The translations under genes and the position numbers were made by a program. A DNA stretch of 64,000 nucleotides, taken from NCBI RefSeq assembly GCF_007341385.1, contig NZ_VJYD01000008.1, forward strand, positions 166,203-230,202, in the 5' to 3' direction. Positions within the stretch are counted from its first letter, which is position 1. The number at the start of each line of letters is the position of its first letter. Of the stretch, positions 17,876 to 26,588 are shown in pieces. The notes under the pieces are model-generated. The model was not told where the DNA came from. It did no database searches and was given only the letters and a program-made list of their open reading frames with translations. Source of the stretch: Flavobacterium daemonense. Its GTDB lineage: Bacteria > Bacteroidota > Bacteroidia > Flavobacteriales > Flavobacteriaceae.

Positions 17876-20245
17876 TTAGTTGAGCTCATCTAATAAATCT
17901 TGATACGTAATTTTTTTTGCCGATTCAGTGACTGTATTATTGATTACTTTTACTCGAATGGCTCTCAAGCCCGAAACTCCTTGAAGATCTTCAACTTCAA
18001 ACTGCTCAATGGCTGGTTCCAGTATTTTTTTGTACTGCAAATATTTAATGTATTTTAAATACTCCGTTTCTTCGTTATTTTGAGTATAAACGATTGTAAT
18101 TTTTTCTTTTTCAACGATTCTCTCTTTTGTTCCTTTGATATTCGATTTATCAATTCTTTTTTTAACTACTTCGTAACGAGCGTTGTATGTTCCATCAACA
18201 TCAAAACGTTTTTCATCCATTCTGAAGCGAATCGAAAGCGGCACACTGAAAACTAAAATCAAAGATGTGACATCTAATTCGTACGGAAGCGATGCTTTCA
18301 GCTGATGATGTTCTAATTCCATTTCGCATAACGTCTGCAATTGCCATAACCTCAAATTATGCAAATACATGATATCAAAAGGTTTTGTTGGCGAAATTGA
18401 CGCACCAATATATAAATTATGCTCAACGCCATCGGTTTTAAAACGCTCGTAATAATGCGGATAAATTTGTTGCGCTTCAACTTGTTTTTTGTCTAAAATC
18501 GATGCCAGTTTTTTATTGATGATAGACATCGCATTGTCAAATTTCTTTCTTTCCTGATAAAACAAACCTGATTTCTCATCGAGACTTTCAAAATACAAAG
18601 CTTCTAATTTTTCATTTTGTGGAGAACCTTTGGTATTTTTTAAAATCGGATGGATTTCTTCTTCAATATAACGTTGAATTTGTTGTTCTGTGTCAGCTTT
18701 CAACGGGAAATCCAACTCTTTTCGGAGTGATTCCAATTCAAATTTTCGTTGTTCCAAAAGAACAAGATTCGAATTTATTTCTTGATTGTCAAAAATTTCC
18801 AAAAGCGTAGTAAGCTGATTTTTTAAATCAATTTTTACGGTTTCATTTCGGTGTTCCGATGAACCTTTAATATCGATTTGTCCATAAAGCGGATATACAT
18901 TTTTAAAAACGATTTCTTTAAAGATATAATCTTTTGTATGATTGATATTTTGAAAGTAATTCTGAGATTCTTTCCTGAATTTCCAGTAAACACTCGGGTG
19001 AATCGTAGTATATTCACGCTGAATAATAGCCTCGATTTGATGCTGCATATCAGTATTGTAGCGATCAATCGTGTCTGTTAAATAGGGTAAAATCAACTCT
19101 AGTTTTGTTGCATTGACACTATTTAAATCACGTGGATTTTCAGAAACTAATTCAACAACACCTAATAATTGGTCGTCTTTAATAACTGGCGCAAAAACAC
19201 AGCTTTTAATGCCTTGTCTTAATAAATGCTCGCCGAGTCTTTTATTACTAGATTCTTCGATGAATTTTTCAACATTCGAAATCACAAAAGGTTCTTTCTT
19301 ATCCAGAAGATTTTCAAAGGAACATCCAAAAAAAGCATTTTTGCAATCGATTTCTTCATCTGTATTCAAAAGAAAACTTTGCATCTGACTATCAAACTTT
19401 ACAGGCTTAATAAATTTTTCTTCTTCAGCATTATAAATAATGAAACCTACTTTTAGACTTGAAATTTTAAAAATAGATTTAAAAATAGCAAGTATGATTT
19501 CATTTGAAGAAGCCGCTTCAGAATCAGGTTTTAATAGATTACTTTTCAGATTTGAAATAGCACTTTCTGTTGTTGCATCAAACAAAGAAACCATTCCGAA
19601 ACCTTTTAAAATCCAGCTTCTTTTAGGAAATTTAGATTTCCATAACTCAATATCATTGTAATTGTCAATTAATTGGTCAATGTCTTCTTGAGTTAATTCT
19701 ATTGCTCTTTCAGTTGGCATAATTTCCATGAAATCGGCATTATAGAGAATTCGGTAATGTCTTTCAATACCTTGCTCATCTGGAATATCATAGAAAAAAG
19801 GTTTGTTGAAATCGATGTTCTGATTATAATAATACGCTAATATCAAACAACAGTTATTGATGTAAAATTGATGATCATCAAAATCTCGAATTTCCATATA
19901 AAACTCGTCCCCAGCGTTACGAAGGATTTTCTTGAAACGCTCCGTATAATTAAAGGAGACATTTTGAAACGGAATTGTAATTGCTTTTATTTCGTTGTTT
20001 GTCAGAGCGGTCGGAAATAAATCGGCAACTATATTTTTAATTAAATCTTCGTTGTTTTTTATGATATCATAATTATGAATTCCTGTTCTGAATTCCGGAA
20101 AAGCTTCTACTTCTTTTAAAATGGCTTTGGCGTAGTTAGATCTGTAATCCACATCTGATGAAGCGATTTCTTCAAAAGACTCAATTAATTTATGAAAAGA
20201 GATTATGGTTTCGAAAGGACTTTCATTTGGCAAAAGGCGTTCCAT
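17876..20245 (-). CDS. GAF-domain protein of unknown function
   Basis: 789 residues from the ATG at 20245 (MERLLPNESPFETIISFHKLIESFEEI); a TTG start 51 bases upstream is less likely. Residues ~235-400 fit a GAF sensory domain (LKVGFIIYNAEEEKFI ... IKSCVFAPVIKDDQLLGVVELVSENP). The C-terminal half is rich in charged helices and has no kinase, cyclase or HTH motif that I can find. Cytoplasmic by composition. It may be a conserved Bacteroidota signalling protein that binds a small molecule, but neither ligand nor output is known. Confidence 0.75.
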   Translation of the reverse strand: MERLLPNESPFETIISFHKLIESFEEIASSDVDYRSNYAKAILKEVEAFPEFRTGIHNYDIIKNNEDLIKNIVADLFPTALTNNEIKAITIPFQNVSFNYTERFKKILRNAGDEFYMEIRDFDDHQFYINNCCLILAYYYNQNIDFNKPFFYDIPDEQGIERHYRILYNADFMEIMPTERAIELTQEDIDQLIDNYNDIELWKSKFPKRSWILKGFGMVSLFDATTESAISNLKSNLLKPDSEAASSNEIILAIFKSIFKISSLKVGFIIYNAEEEKFIKPVKFDSQMQSFLLNTDEEIDCKNAFFGCSFENLLDKKEPFVISNVEKFIEESSNKRLGEHLLRQGIKSCVFAPVIKDDQLLGVVELVSENPRDLNSVNATKLELILPYLTDTIDRYNTDMQHQIEAIIQREYTTIHPSVYWKFRKESQNYFQNINHTKDYIFKEIVFKNVYPLYGQIDIKGSSEHRNETVKIDLKNQLTTLLEIFDNQEINSNLVLLEQRKFELESLRKELDFPLKADTEQQIQRYIEEEIHPILKNTKGSPQNEKLEALYFESLDEKSGLFYQERKKFDNAMSIINKKLASILDKKQVEAQQIYPHYYERFKTDGVEHNLYIGASISPTKPFDIMYLHNLRLWQLQTLCEMELEHHQLKASLPYELDVTSLILVFSVPLSIRFRMDEKRFDVDGTYNARYEVVKKRIDKSNIKGTKERIVEKEKITIVYTQNNEETEYLKYIKYLQYKKILEPAIEQFEVEDLQGVSGLRAIRVKVINNTVTESAKKITYQDLLDELN

Positions 20246-20394
20246 ATTTATTGTTTTAGAACACAAAATTAAGCAAATATTAAGAATTGGCGACAAATTG
20301 CAATTTGTTTCCTTTATGGTCTGATAGTTAATTCCTTTGTAAATAGAGGCTTCTGAAACGGTCGCTGAATTTTTAACTAAAAATTAACATCGAT

Positions 20395-20429
20395 AATAAC
20401 GGAACGATCGTTCCGTTATTATATCTTTG
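20395..20429 (+). promoter_or_regulatory. SDR promoter with TetR-type operator
   Basis: A perfect 26-base palindrome (20395-20420) centred on GGAACGATCGTTCC is followed after one base by TATCTTTG (20422-20429), a Bacteroidota -7 box of the TAnnTTTG type. A repressor bound there would overlap the upstream promoter region. A similar site precedes the tetR gene downstream. Confidence 0.8.
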
Positions 20430-20471
20430 TGCCATAATAATTGAATAATCAATAACTTAAAACAAATAAAA

Positions 20472-21224
20472 ATGAAAAATTTAGAAAACAAAGTTGCGAT
20501 CGTAACTGGCGGAAACAGTGGAATAGGATATGCAGCTGCAGCAGAATTAAAAGCAAAAGGCGCAAAAGTAATTGTAACAGGAAGAAACGAAGAAGCTCTT
20601 GTTAAGGCAGAAAAAGAATTAAATGTTACTGGATTTGTTGCAGATCAATCAGATTTGAAATCAATTGATAATTTAGTTGAAGAAGTAAAAACAAAATTTG
20701 GAAAAATTGATATTGTATTCTTGAACGCAGGTGTAGCTTCTTTTGCTCCGGTAGAATTAGCTCCAGAGGAACACTACGATACAATCATGAACGTAAACAC
20801 AAAAGGTGTTTATTTTACAGTTCAAAAATTGCTTCCAATTTTGAATGACGGCGGTTCTATTATTTTTAATACTTCAGTAAATGCTCATTTAGGAATGCCA
20901 AATTCAAGTGTTTATGCAGCAAGCAAAGCAGCAGTTTTATCTTTTAATAAGGTATTTGCTGTTGAATTAGCTTCAAGAAAAATCAGAGTAAATGCTGTTT
21001 CACCTGGTCCAGTTGAGACTCCTTTGTACGGAAAACTAGGTTTGCAAAAAGAAGAAGTAGAAGGTTTTGGAGCTGTTCTTGGTGAAAAAATTCTTTTGAA
21101 ACGTTTTGCTCAATCTTCAGAAATTGCTAAAACAGTTGCTTTCTTGGCTTCAGATGATGCCTCTTTTATTACAGGAACTGAAATCGTTGTTGATGGTGGG
21201 CTTACTGTTAACGCCGTGGTATAA
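20472..21224 (+). CDS. Short-chain dehydrogenase/reductase
   Basis: 250 residues, a classical SDR. TGGNSGIG (12-19) binds NAD(P), NAG is at 85-87, catalytic S135, Y148 and K152 (YAASK) are all present, and PGPVETP follows. The exact substrate is not readable. The gene lies behind a palindromic operator and is followed by a divergently numbered but same-strand TetR gene, so it is probably the regulated target, induced by a reactive or xenobiotic carbonyl compound (inference). Confidence 0.92.
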   Translation: MKNLENKVAIVTGGNSGIGYAAAAELKAKGAKVIVTGRNEEALVKAEKELNVTGFVADQSDLKSIDNLVEEVKTKFGKIDIVFLNAGVASFAPVELAPEEHYDTIMNVNTKGVYFTVQKLLPILNDGGSIIFNTSVNAHLGMPNSSVYAASKAAVLSFNKVFAVELASRKIRVNAVSPGPVETPLYGKLGLQKEEVEGFGAVLGEKILLKRFAQSSEIAKTVAFLASDDASFITGTEIVVDGGLTVNAVV

Positions 21225-21241
21225 TTTTTTTGACTAATTCA

Positions 21242-21273
21242 GGAACGATTGTTCCGTATAATTGTTATCTTTG
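21242..21273 (+). promoter_or_regulatory. Promoter and operator of the TetR gene
   Basis: GGAACGATTGTTCC (21242-21255) is a one-base variant of the operator before the SDR gene, and TATCTTTG (21266-21273) is a -7 box. Together they indicate autoregulation by the encoded TetR protein. Confidence 0.78.
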
Positions 21274-21296
21274 TATAGAAATTTAATTTTGAAACG

Positions 21297-21878
21297 ATGG
21301 CTAGAACGAAAGAATTTAATGAAGATAAGGCTTTAGACAAAGCAATCGAAATTTTTTGGCACAAAGGCTACAACGGAACTTCCGCTCAGGATTTAGTAAC
21401 GTATTTGGGTTTAAGCCGTTCGAGTTTGTATGATACTTTTGGCGATAAGCAAAAGCTGTTTTCAAAATCGTTGCAGCGCTATCAAAAACAAGCACAAGAA
21501 ACTGTCAAAGATCTTTTGGAGAAATCGGATAATGTAAAAAAGACTTTACACGATATTTTTAAACAAGCCGTTTTAGAGAGTTTGGAAAACCGAATAACAA
21601 AAGGTTGTTTTATGGTGAATTCTTCGGTAGAGCTTGCTATGCACGACGAAGAAATTGCCAAAATTGTAAAAGATAACAGCAAGACCATGGAAGAGGTTTT
21701 TACAAATGCCGTTAAAAAAGGGCAGGAGGCAGGACATATTTCTAAACAACAGGACGCAAGGGGCTTGGCCCGATTTATCTTTAATAGTTATTCCGGAATT
21801 CGTGTTTTAGCGCGCACCGGAGAAAGAGACAAACAAGTTTATGATGATATTGTAAAAGCGGTTTTCTCGATTTTATAA
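21297..21878 (+). CDS. TetR/AcrR family transcriptional regulator
   Basis: 193 residues. The N-terminal helix-turn-helix reads GTSAQDLVTYLGLSRSSLYDTFGDKQKLF (about residues 27-55), characteristic of the AcrR group that often represses an adjacent oxidoreductase. The C-terminal ligand domain is helical, with a conserved KGCFMVNS block. It follows the SDR gene by 72 bases and has its own promoter and operator. Matching palindromes upstream of both genes suggest that it represses both. Confidence 0.93.
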   Translation: MARTKEFNEDKALDKAIEIFWHKGYNGTSAQDLVTYLGLSRSSLYDTFGDKQKLFSKSLQRYQKQAQETVKDLLEKSDNVKKTLHDIFKQAVLESLENRITKGCFMVNSSVELAMHDEEIAKIVKDNSKTMEEVFTNAVKKGQEAGHISKQQDARGLARFIFNSYSGIRVLARTGERDKQVYDDIVKAVFSIL

Positions 21879-21896
21879 TGAAAAGAACAATAATAA

Positions 21897-21928
21897 AAAA
21901 CGGCAATTACATTTGTAATTGCCGTTTT
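21897..21928. terminator. Bidirectional terminator
   Basis: AAAACGGCAATTAC and GTAATTGCCGTTTT form a perfect 14-base stem with a 4-base loop. It lies between the tetR stop and the convergent nucleoid-protein gene, with T-rich flanks on both strands. Confidence 0.9.
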
Positions 21929-21965
21929 CTGTTTTAGTAAGTAAGTAATAGAAAATGAAAACCTC

Positions 21966-23024
21966 TTAGTTTTTTTCTTCTTTGTTGAAGTAAACTAAGT
22001 AGTAATACATTTGTTTTTCTTCATCCCAGCCTTTTTCAACAAATTTTTCTGCGCTTTCTGGATTAATAAAATCCATTTTGATCTGAATGTGAGTATCTAA
22101 ATTGATCACATTTTTAATCGATTTTCTAGCGTCAGAAACTGCTGCGTTGGCAATTGGGAATGAGGTGACATCTTCGATGCTGTATTTTTCTCCTTTATCA
22201 ACTTTATAATTTTTGAATTCAGGAATCAAGTCTGGATTGTCTAGTACTTCATTCAAGAAATTTTGTTCTTCAAACTGATCATTTTTAGCGAAATAATTCA
22301 CAGATCGGTTCATAAACATTACTTCCTCTTTCTTGTCTTCGGCTGGCAAAACCACGTCTTTTGCGAAGTTTTGACAGAATTTTAAATATTTTTTTGTGAT
22401 GAAATTTTCATCTTCAAAAGCGTCTACAGATAAAAAGTGCTCTAACCAGTAACGCGCATCGTAGCGGTTGCTGTCAACAGTTAAAATTTTGTATCCTTCT
22501 TCTTTTTTGTAATTAAAAATTAAACATCCTTTATCCAATTTGTTCAGGTTGATTCCTTGTTGCAGAATCATTTCAAGGTTGCTGTTTTTTTCTTCAAACT
22601 GTAAAAAGTCGGCCTGCAATTCGCTTTTAAAAATCCCAATTGCATCTACAACATTATTATCGATACTTAGATTGGTCAAATAGGTTACATAGACCTCTCC
22701 GTTTTTAATATGCGGATGGTTTGACTGCTCATATAAATGTTTTGTGATGTTTTTAGAAACCTCATGCACATTTGACGGATTGGCAAAAATCTCAGTCGCA
22801 TATTTAAACATGTCGTTGTAGTCCAAGTCCACTTCGTGCGCAAACTGATAATAGTTTTCTTCTTTTTCTCTAAAAGGCTTAAAAAAGAATTCTTTTATCA
22901 AAGGAACAATTTCATCATTTAAATTAAATGGCTGCTCTGATAAAAAAATAGCTTCGTTACGGCTTTTATTTCCTACACGGTGTATAGAAAGCGTGTCGAT
23001 GTGGGTGTTGAATAGGTTGATCAT
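21966..23024 (-). CDS. Nucleoid-associated protein (NdpA/YejK family)
   Basis: 352 residues matching the 37-kDa nucleoid-associated protein family by its N-terminal half (IDTLSIHRVGNKSRNEAIFLSEQPFNL ... NEVYVTYL-like blocks) and length. Family members coat or bind the chromosome; in other bacteria some act in phage defence or DNA packaging, but no such partner is here. No signal peptide. A palindrome arm starts 9 bases upstream of its start, separating it from the four-helix-bundle gene on the same strand. Confidence 0.85.
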   Translation of the reverse strand: MINLFNTHIDTLSIHRVGNKSRNEAIFLSEQPFNLNDEIVPLIKEFFFKPFREKEENYYQFAHEVDLDYNDMFKYATEIFANPSNVHEVSKNITKHLYEQSNHPHIKNGEVYVTYLTNLSIDNNVVDAIGIFKSELQADFLQFEEKNSNLEMILQQGINLNKLDKGCLIFNYKKEEGYKILTVDSNRYDARYWLEHFLSVDAFEDENFITKKYLKFCQNFAKDVVLPAEDKKEEVMFMNRSVNYFAKNDQFEEQNFLNEVLDNPDLIPEFKNYKVDKGEKYSIEDVTSFPIANAAVSDARKSIKNVINLDTHIQIKMDFINPESAEKFVEKGWDEEKQMYYYLVYFNKEEKN

Positions 23025-23032
23025 TTTTTTGA

Positions 23033-23514
23033 GTTGCTGAGATTCTAAGTTTCTAAGATACTAAGTTTTTTAATTATTGTCTTTTAATTTTCTAATTAAT
23101 GACGCTAACATTCTTTCGATCTCTCGACTATCCTCATATAAAAGGTTAAATTCTTCTTCGTTTATGTAAATTATATTTTTTGCAATTTCGAGTTGAGTCT
23201 GCATCTCAAATATAGAGCCAAGAGAGATATATAAAAATCGTAAAAAATCTTTACTGCTTTCTCTGCCTGATCCTTCCGCAATATTGCTAGGAATGGAAAC
23301 CGAACTACGACGTATTTGCGAAGTTAATCCAAACATTTCTTCTTTTGGAAATGTACTTGTTGCTTTGTAAATTTTGGTAACTAAGGAAATTGACTTTTGC
23401 CAAACTAATATTTTTCTAAAATGACTCATTTTCTATTTTTAAATTAATTTTAAAAATAAGAAAAATCTTTCAAATAAAAAGCTTAGAATCTTAGTGTCTC
23501 AGAATCTTAGCAAC
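23033..23514. repeat. Inverted repeat pair enclosing the first four-helix-bundle gene
   Basis: Left arm 23033-23065 begins GTTGCTGAGATTCTAAG and right arm 23482-23514 is its inverted copy (27 of 33 positions match). The only gene between them is the four-helix-bundle gene. The same arm unit (GTTGCTAAGGTTCTAAG type) recurs near 32.5, 32.7, 41.6 and 53.1 kb without a gene between the arms. Confidence 0.8.
23070..23429 (-). CDS. Four-helix-bundle protein (23S rRNA IVP / S23 family)
   Basis: 119 residues with the family hallmark IRRSSVSIPSNIAEGSGR (about residues 41-58) and helical periodicity throughout. Members occur inside 23S rRNA intervening sequences, and relatives act as accessory proteins of diversity-generating retroelements; a pentameric basic bundle that binds nucleic acid is known for some. 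Here there is no rRNA or reverse transcriptase. The gene lies between two inverted 33-base arms, 5 bases and 53 bases away, as in the second copy at 51.75 kb. Its role here is unknown. Confidence 0.9.
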   Translation of the reverse strand: MSHFRKILVWQKSISLVTKIYKATSTFPKEEMFGLTSQIRRSSVSIPSNIAEGSGRESSKDFLRFLYISLGSIFEMQTQLEIAKNIIYINEEEFNLLYEDSREIERMLASLIRKLKDNN

Positions 23515-23519
23515 TAACG

Positions 23520-24059
23520 TCAGTTCCAATTCTCCTCAAATCCATAATCTTCGAAGCTGTCATCGCCTTCGAACATATCAAGATCGTCTTCATCTAGGTC
23601 GTCTTCAAATTCTCCGTAGATATCATCGTGCATATCGGCCTCGAAGTTTTTTTCGATAGCCTTGTCAGGCATTTCACCGTGAGAAAATAAAGTCTCAGGA
23701 TAGATTGCTCCAACGGCTTCTTCTTCGATTGCTGCTAACTCAACCAAAAAAGTCCACATACTGATAAAATCATAAACGTAGATAATCTTAGTATTTTGTT
23801 TGTCTAAAATACTCGATAAAGGATAATCGTTCATGGTTCTCATTTCGCCAGGAACATCACCTGTGTCAAAAAGCGGAATTTCATCTTCTTGATTCCAAGT
23901 CTCATCGCAAGTATAAAATGAAGCCACTTCTGATCCGTCAAAGCCAAAAGCGTTGAAGATTGCATTGTGTAAATCCTCAAGAGTATCTTCCTCAAGAATT
24001 GCAATGTCTCTAAAAATATCTTCTTCGGCGTCTAGAATAACTCTAAATTTATAAACCAT
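23520..24059 (-). CDS. pRiA4b ORF-3-like protein (PF07929 type)
   Basis: 179 residues. The N-terminal block YKFRVILDAEEDIFRDIAILEEDTLEDLHNAIFNAFGFDGSEVASFYT is the plasmid pRiA4b ORF-3 domain, once seen as an IS1096 passenger but widespread on chromosomes. The tail is extremely acidic (DDLDEDDLDMFEGDDSFEDY), which suggests interaction with a basic partner. Function unknown. Its stop codon adjoins the end of a palindrome arm. No transposase is near, so it is not part of an insertion sequence here. Confidence 0.85.
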   Translation of the reverse strand: MVYKFRVILDAEEDIFRDIAILEEDTLEDLHNAIFNAFGFDGSEVASFYTCDETWNQEDEIPLFDTGDVPGEMRTMNDYPLSSILDKQNTKIIYVYDFISMWTFLVELAAIEEEAVGAIYPETLFSHGEMPDKAIEKNFEADMHDDIYGEFEDDLDEDDLDMFEGDDSFEDYGFEENWN

Positions 24060-24175
24060 AATCTTTGTTTTTATTGAGAGGTCAAAGGTAAAATATAAAA
24101 AACGAAATACGAATTACGAATTGAGATTTGTTGAAAAGATTTTAATCTTTTGATTTACAGAATTGTTTAGTTTGG

Positions 24176-24258
24176 TTCTCCTGCAAGGTTTTCAAAACCT
24201 TGTAGGTATAAGTCTGCTATAATTACAAACCTACAAGGTTTCGGAAACCTTGCAGGAA
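24176..24258. repeat. Palindromic repeat (CTGCAAGGTTT type)
   Basis: Two arms, each itself palindromic (TGCAAGGTTTTCAAAACCTTG and TACAAGGTTTCGGAAACCTTGCA-like), are mutually inverted around a 20-base loop. A lone left half of the same repeat lies at 47582-47614. Confidence 0.85.
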
Positions 24259-24272
24259 CGCAGAAATAATTA

Positions 24273-24872
24273 TTACTTTCCAATCAATCTCTTTCTAATC
24301 CTATGATAATGTTTGTGATATGTGCTATGACTTGGATAACTTCTGCTTGAAGTCATATTGTTAAAAATCAAAGCAGTCAAGAGCAAAATCAAAACTCCAA
24401 TAAGAACTGGAGAAATCACGTACATATAACCAAGACCTTTTATTTGGGCAGAACCTGTAACCGCAATAAGCGCTGTGGCGCCACCTGGTGGATGCAACGT
24501 TTTGGTAATCTGCATAAAAATTATGGAAAGCGAAACGGCAAGAGGTGCAGAAATCCATACAATATCTGGAACTAGTTTATTTACCGTAACTCCAATTAAG
24601 GCAGAGATCACGTGACCGCCAACTAAATTTCTCGGCTGCGAAAACGGACTCTGAATAATTCCGTAAATCAAAACACTTGATGCTCCAAAAGAACCGATCA
24701 TGTACACAACGTCACTTCCAGAAAAATGACTAGCTTCCAAATAAGCCAGAATTCCAATCCCAACAAATGATCCTAAAAACGACCAGAAATGTTCCTTATA
24801 ATCTACTAAAGTTTCTTTGTAAAGAATGTAACGTGTTTTGCGATAACCTCTTTTTATTTTTTCAGTGGGCAT
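24273..24872 (-). CDS. HPP family integral membrane protein
   Basis: 199 residues with four to five membrane segments and the signature LHPPGGATALIAV (about 126-138) that names the HPP family. Cyanobacterial and plant members take part in nitrite transport across membranes; the role in Bacteroidota is not set. It is on the same strand as the ClC channel upstream, 91 bases apart, so the pair may handle anions together (inference). Confidence 0.88.
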   Translation of the reverse strand: MPTEKIKRGYRKTRYILYKETLVDYKEHFWSFLGSFVGIGILAYLEASHFSGSDVVYMIGSFGASSVLIYGIIQSPFSQPRNLVGGHVISALIGVTVNKLVPDIVWISAPLAVSLSIIFMQITKTLHPPGGATALIAVTGSAQIKGLGYMYVISPVLIGVLILLLTALIFNNMTSSRSYPSHSTYHKHYHRIRKRLIGK

Positions 24873-24962
24873 AGTATTCCTAATATTATTTAGCTCGTTA
24901 TGTTTTTAAATATACTTTGGGGTATATTATTTGGCTTTATTACCAAGAAAATTATTTCTGGA

Positions 24963-26240
24963 TTATTTTGTTAAGCTTGGAGCGTAGCTATAAACTGTGT
25001 ACGGATAAATTGTTTTTGCTGTATATTTTGAAATTAGGCAAACAACAAGAATTGGGAAAAATAATGTATAATCATTTGTTAGTCCGCAAACTAAGAAAAT
25101 TGCCGTAAAAGGCGCATGAATACTGGCGCTTAAAACTGCAGCCATTCCGATAATCATGAAGTTCACCGGAATTACATTTACATGGAAAAAGCTGTTTAAA
25201 ATAGAAGCCAATAATAATCCTAAGAAAGCGCCAATAAATAGACTTGGTGCAAAAACACCACCATCGCCTCCAGAAGCAAGCGTAATGGAAGTTACAATTG
25301 GTTTTAAAATCAAGATTCCAATAAAAGTCAGTGCTAAAGTTATCGTTAACGGAAGTTCACTTGAACTACTGAAAATTTCTTTTATAGCGTGGTATCCTTC
25401 GCCGTACAATTGCGGAAAAGTAAATAAAGAAACACTTAATACTATAGAACCAATCAGAATTTTGTAATAATGGGTGTCAATTTTTCCAAATTGCGATTTA
25501 AAGAATAATACACATCTGGTCAAATAAACCGAATTCATTCCGGCTAAAATTCCTAAGAGAATGAAATACGGAATCGCTTTTAAATGCCAGGTTGCGATAG
25601 AAACGGCAAATAAAGGTTCTTCTTTTAAAATGGTCAGCAAACCGAAAGCAATTGAAACAGCAACTACGTTTGAAATGATAAAAGCACGAGTTACTTTTCG
25701 CGAAATAACCTCTAAAGCAAATAAAATTCCGGCAATCGGACTGCTGAAAAGTGCTGTAACTCCAGCTGCAACTCCGGCACAAATTAGTTCCGTTTTATAT
25801 TGACGGAAAACATTTTCTTTTTCGTGTGCTACTGAACCGATCGTTGCAGTTGCTACAACTGTAGAAACTTCAATTCCCGTTGAACCTCCAAAAATAACCG
25901 TCAGCAAACCGTTTATAAAGTGTGATGGGATTTTATAAGAAGGAAGATTCTTTTTGGTTTGCGTACTTTCAAAAACTTCTTTGATGCCTTTGTTTTCTTT
26001 TTTCTTAAAAAGATATTGTCTCAGAAAATAAATGACTGATAATCCAAAAACAGGGAAAAGGATATAAAATATTGGATGAACCGAAACTTCGTGAAAGAAG
26101 ATTTCTTCGTAATATTCCGTTATTTTTTTTAGTGAAATTCCGAGAAAGGCAGATAGAAAGCCAATTAAAATAGAAACAATAACTAGTTTTCGGAATTTGA
26201 TAAATTGATGATTTTTCTTGATTTGCGCCGTTTTGTTCAT
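24963..26240 (-). CDS. ClC family chloride channel/transporter
   Basis: 425 residues from the ATG at 26240 (MNKTAQIKKNHQFIKF); a TTG 54 bases upstream would add 18 residues. About ten to twelve membrane segments are visible. Selectivity-filter-like stretches include GGSTGIEVSTVV (the GREGP region), SPIAGILFALEV and GGDGGVFAPSLFIG, all typical of ClC proteins. The GxxxP variant GSTGIEVS lacks the canonical proline, so ion choice may differ. Probably exchanges chloride (or fluoride) for protons across the inner membrane. It may be co-transcribed with the HPP gene. Confidence 0.92.
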   Translation of the reverse strand: MNKTAQIKKNHQFIKFRKLVIVSILIGFLSAFLGISLKKITEYYEEIFFHEVSVHPIFYILFPVFGLSVIYFLRQYLFKKKENKGIKEVFESTQTKKNLPSYKIPSHFINGLLTVIFGGSTGIEVSTVVATATIGSVAHEKENVFRQYKTELICAGVAAGVTALFSSPIAGILFALEVISRKVTRAFIISNVVAVSIAFGLLTILKEEPLFAVSIATWHLKAIPYFILLGILAGMNSVYLTRCVLFFKSQFGKIDTHYYKILIGSIVLSVSLFTFPQLYGEGYHAIKEIFSSSSELPLTITLALTFIGILILKPIVTSITLASGGDGGVFAPSLFIGAFLGLLLASILNSFFHVNVIPVNFMIIGMAAVLSASIHAPFTAIFLVCGLTNDYTLFFPILVVCLISKYTAKTIYPYTVYSYAPSLTK

Positions 26241-26588
26241 CAGAAGTGATTTTGCTGTCGCTGGATTTATTTGCGATTTCACAAAATTAGACAATCAAAT
26301 CTGTTTTTTAATAATAATCGGTCTTTATAATATGTTAAAATTGTTGAAGTAAGATTTTTTTAAGGTACGGAGGGGCAAAGGAGCAAAGTTTCAGAGGCTC
26401 TCTCATTTTTGTCATTTCGACCGAAGGGAGAAATCACACTAGGAATTCCGCATTGAATGTCTCCAATCTTTGTCGAATCCCGCGTGTGATTTCTCCCTTC
26501 GGTCGAAATGACAAACTTTAGCTTTACTCTTTAACTCAAAGAAAACCTATGAACCTTTGCCTCTCTGAACCTTTGCCCCTAAAAAAAC
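26241..26588. other. Intergenic region with nested palindromes
   Basis: Contains an outer inverted repeat (AGGGGCAAAG at 26371-26380 and CTTTGCCCCT at 26571-26580, with related CAAAG/CCTTTG units nearby) and, inside its loop, a perfect 32-base inverted repeat. No gene is seen. The left part is promoter-like AT-rich DNA for the ClC gene. Confidence 0.7.
26408..26515. repeat. TGTCATTTCGA-type palindromic element, copy 1
   Basis: Perfect inverted arms of 32 bases (26408-26439 and 26484-26515, starting TTTGTCATTTCGACCGAAGG) around a 44-base loop with CCAATCTTTGTCGA. Copies at 46681 and 63855 share the TTTGTCATT ends and the CAATCTTTGT-like loop but have a different arm core (GAGGAACGAGGAATCT). 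Confidence 0.88.

Noticed and set aside
20472..21224. FabG of fatty acid synthesis
   Set aside because: It lies in a TetR-regulated pair, not a fab cluster; motifs only prove a classical SDR.
23070..23429. True 23S rRNA intervening sequence
   Set aside because: No rRNA sequence flanks this gene or the copy at 51751; neighbours are protein genes.
23520..24059. Insertion sequence (IS1096 passenger)
   Set aside because: The pRiA4b ORF-3 domain is common on chromosomes; there is no transposase or terminal repeat around it.
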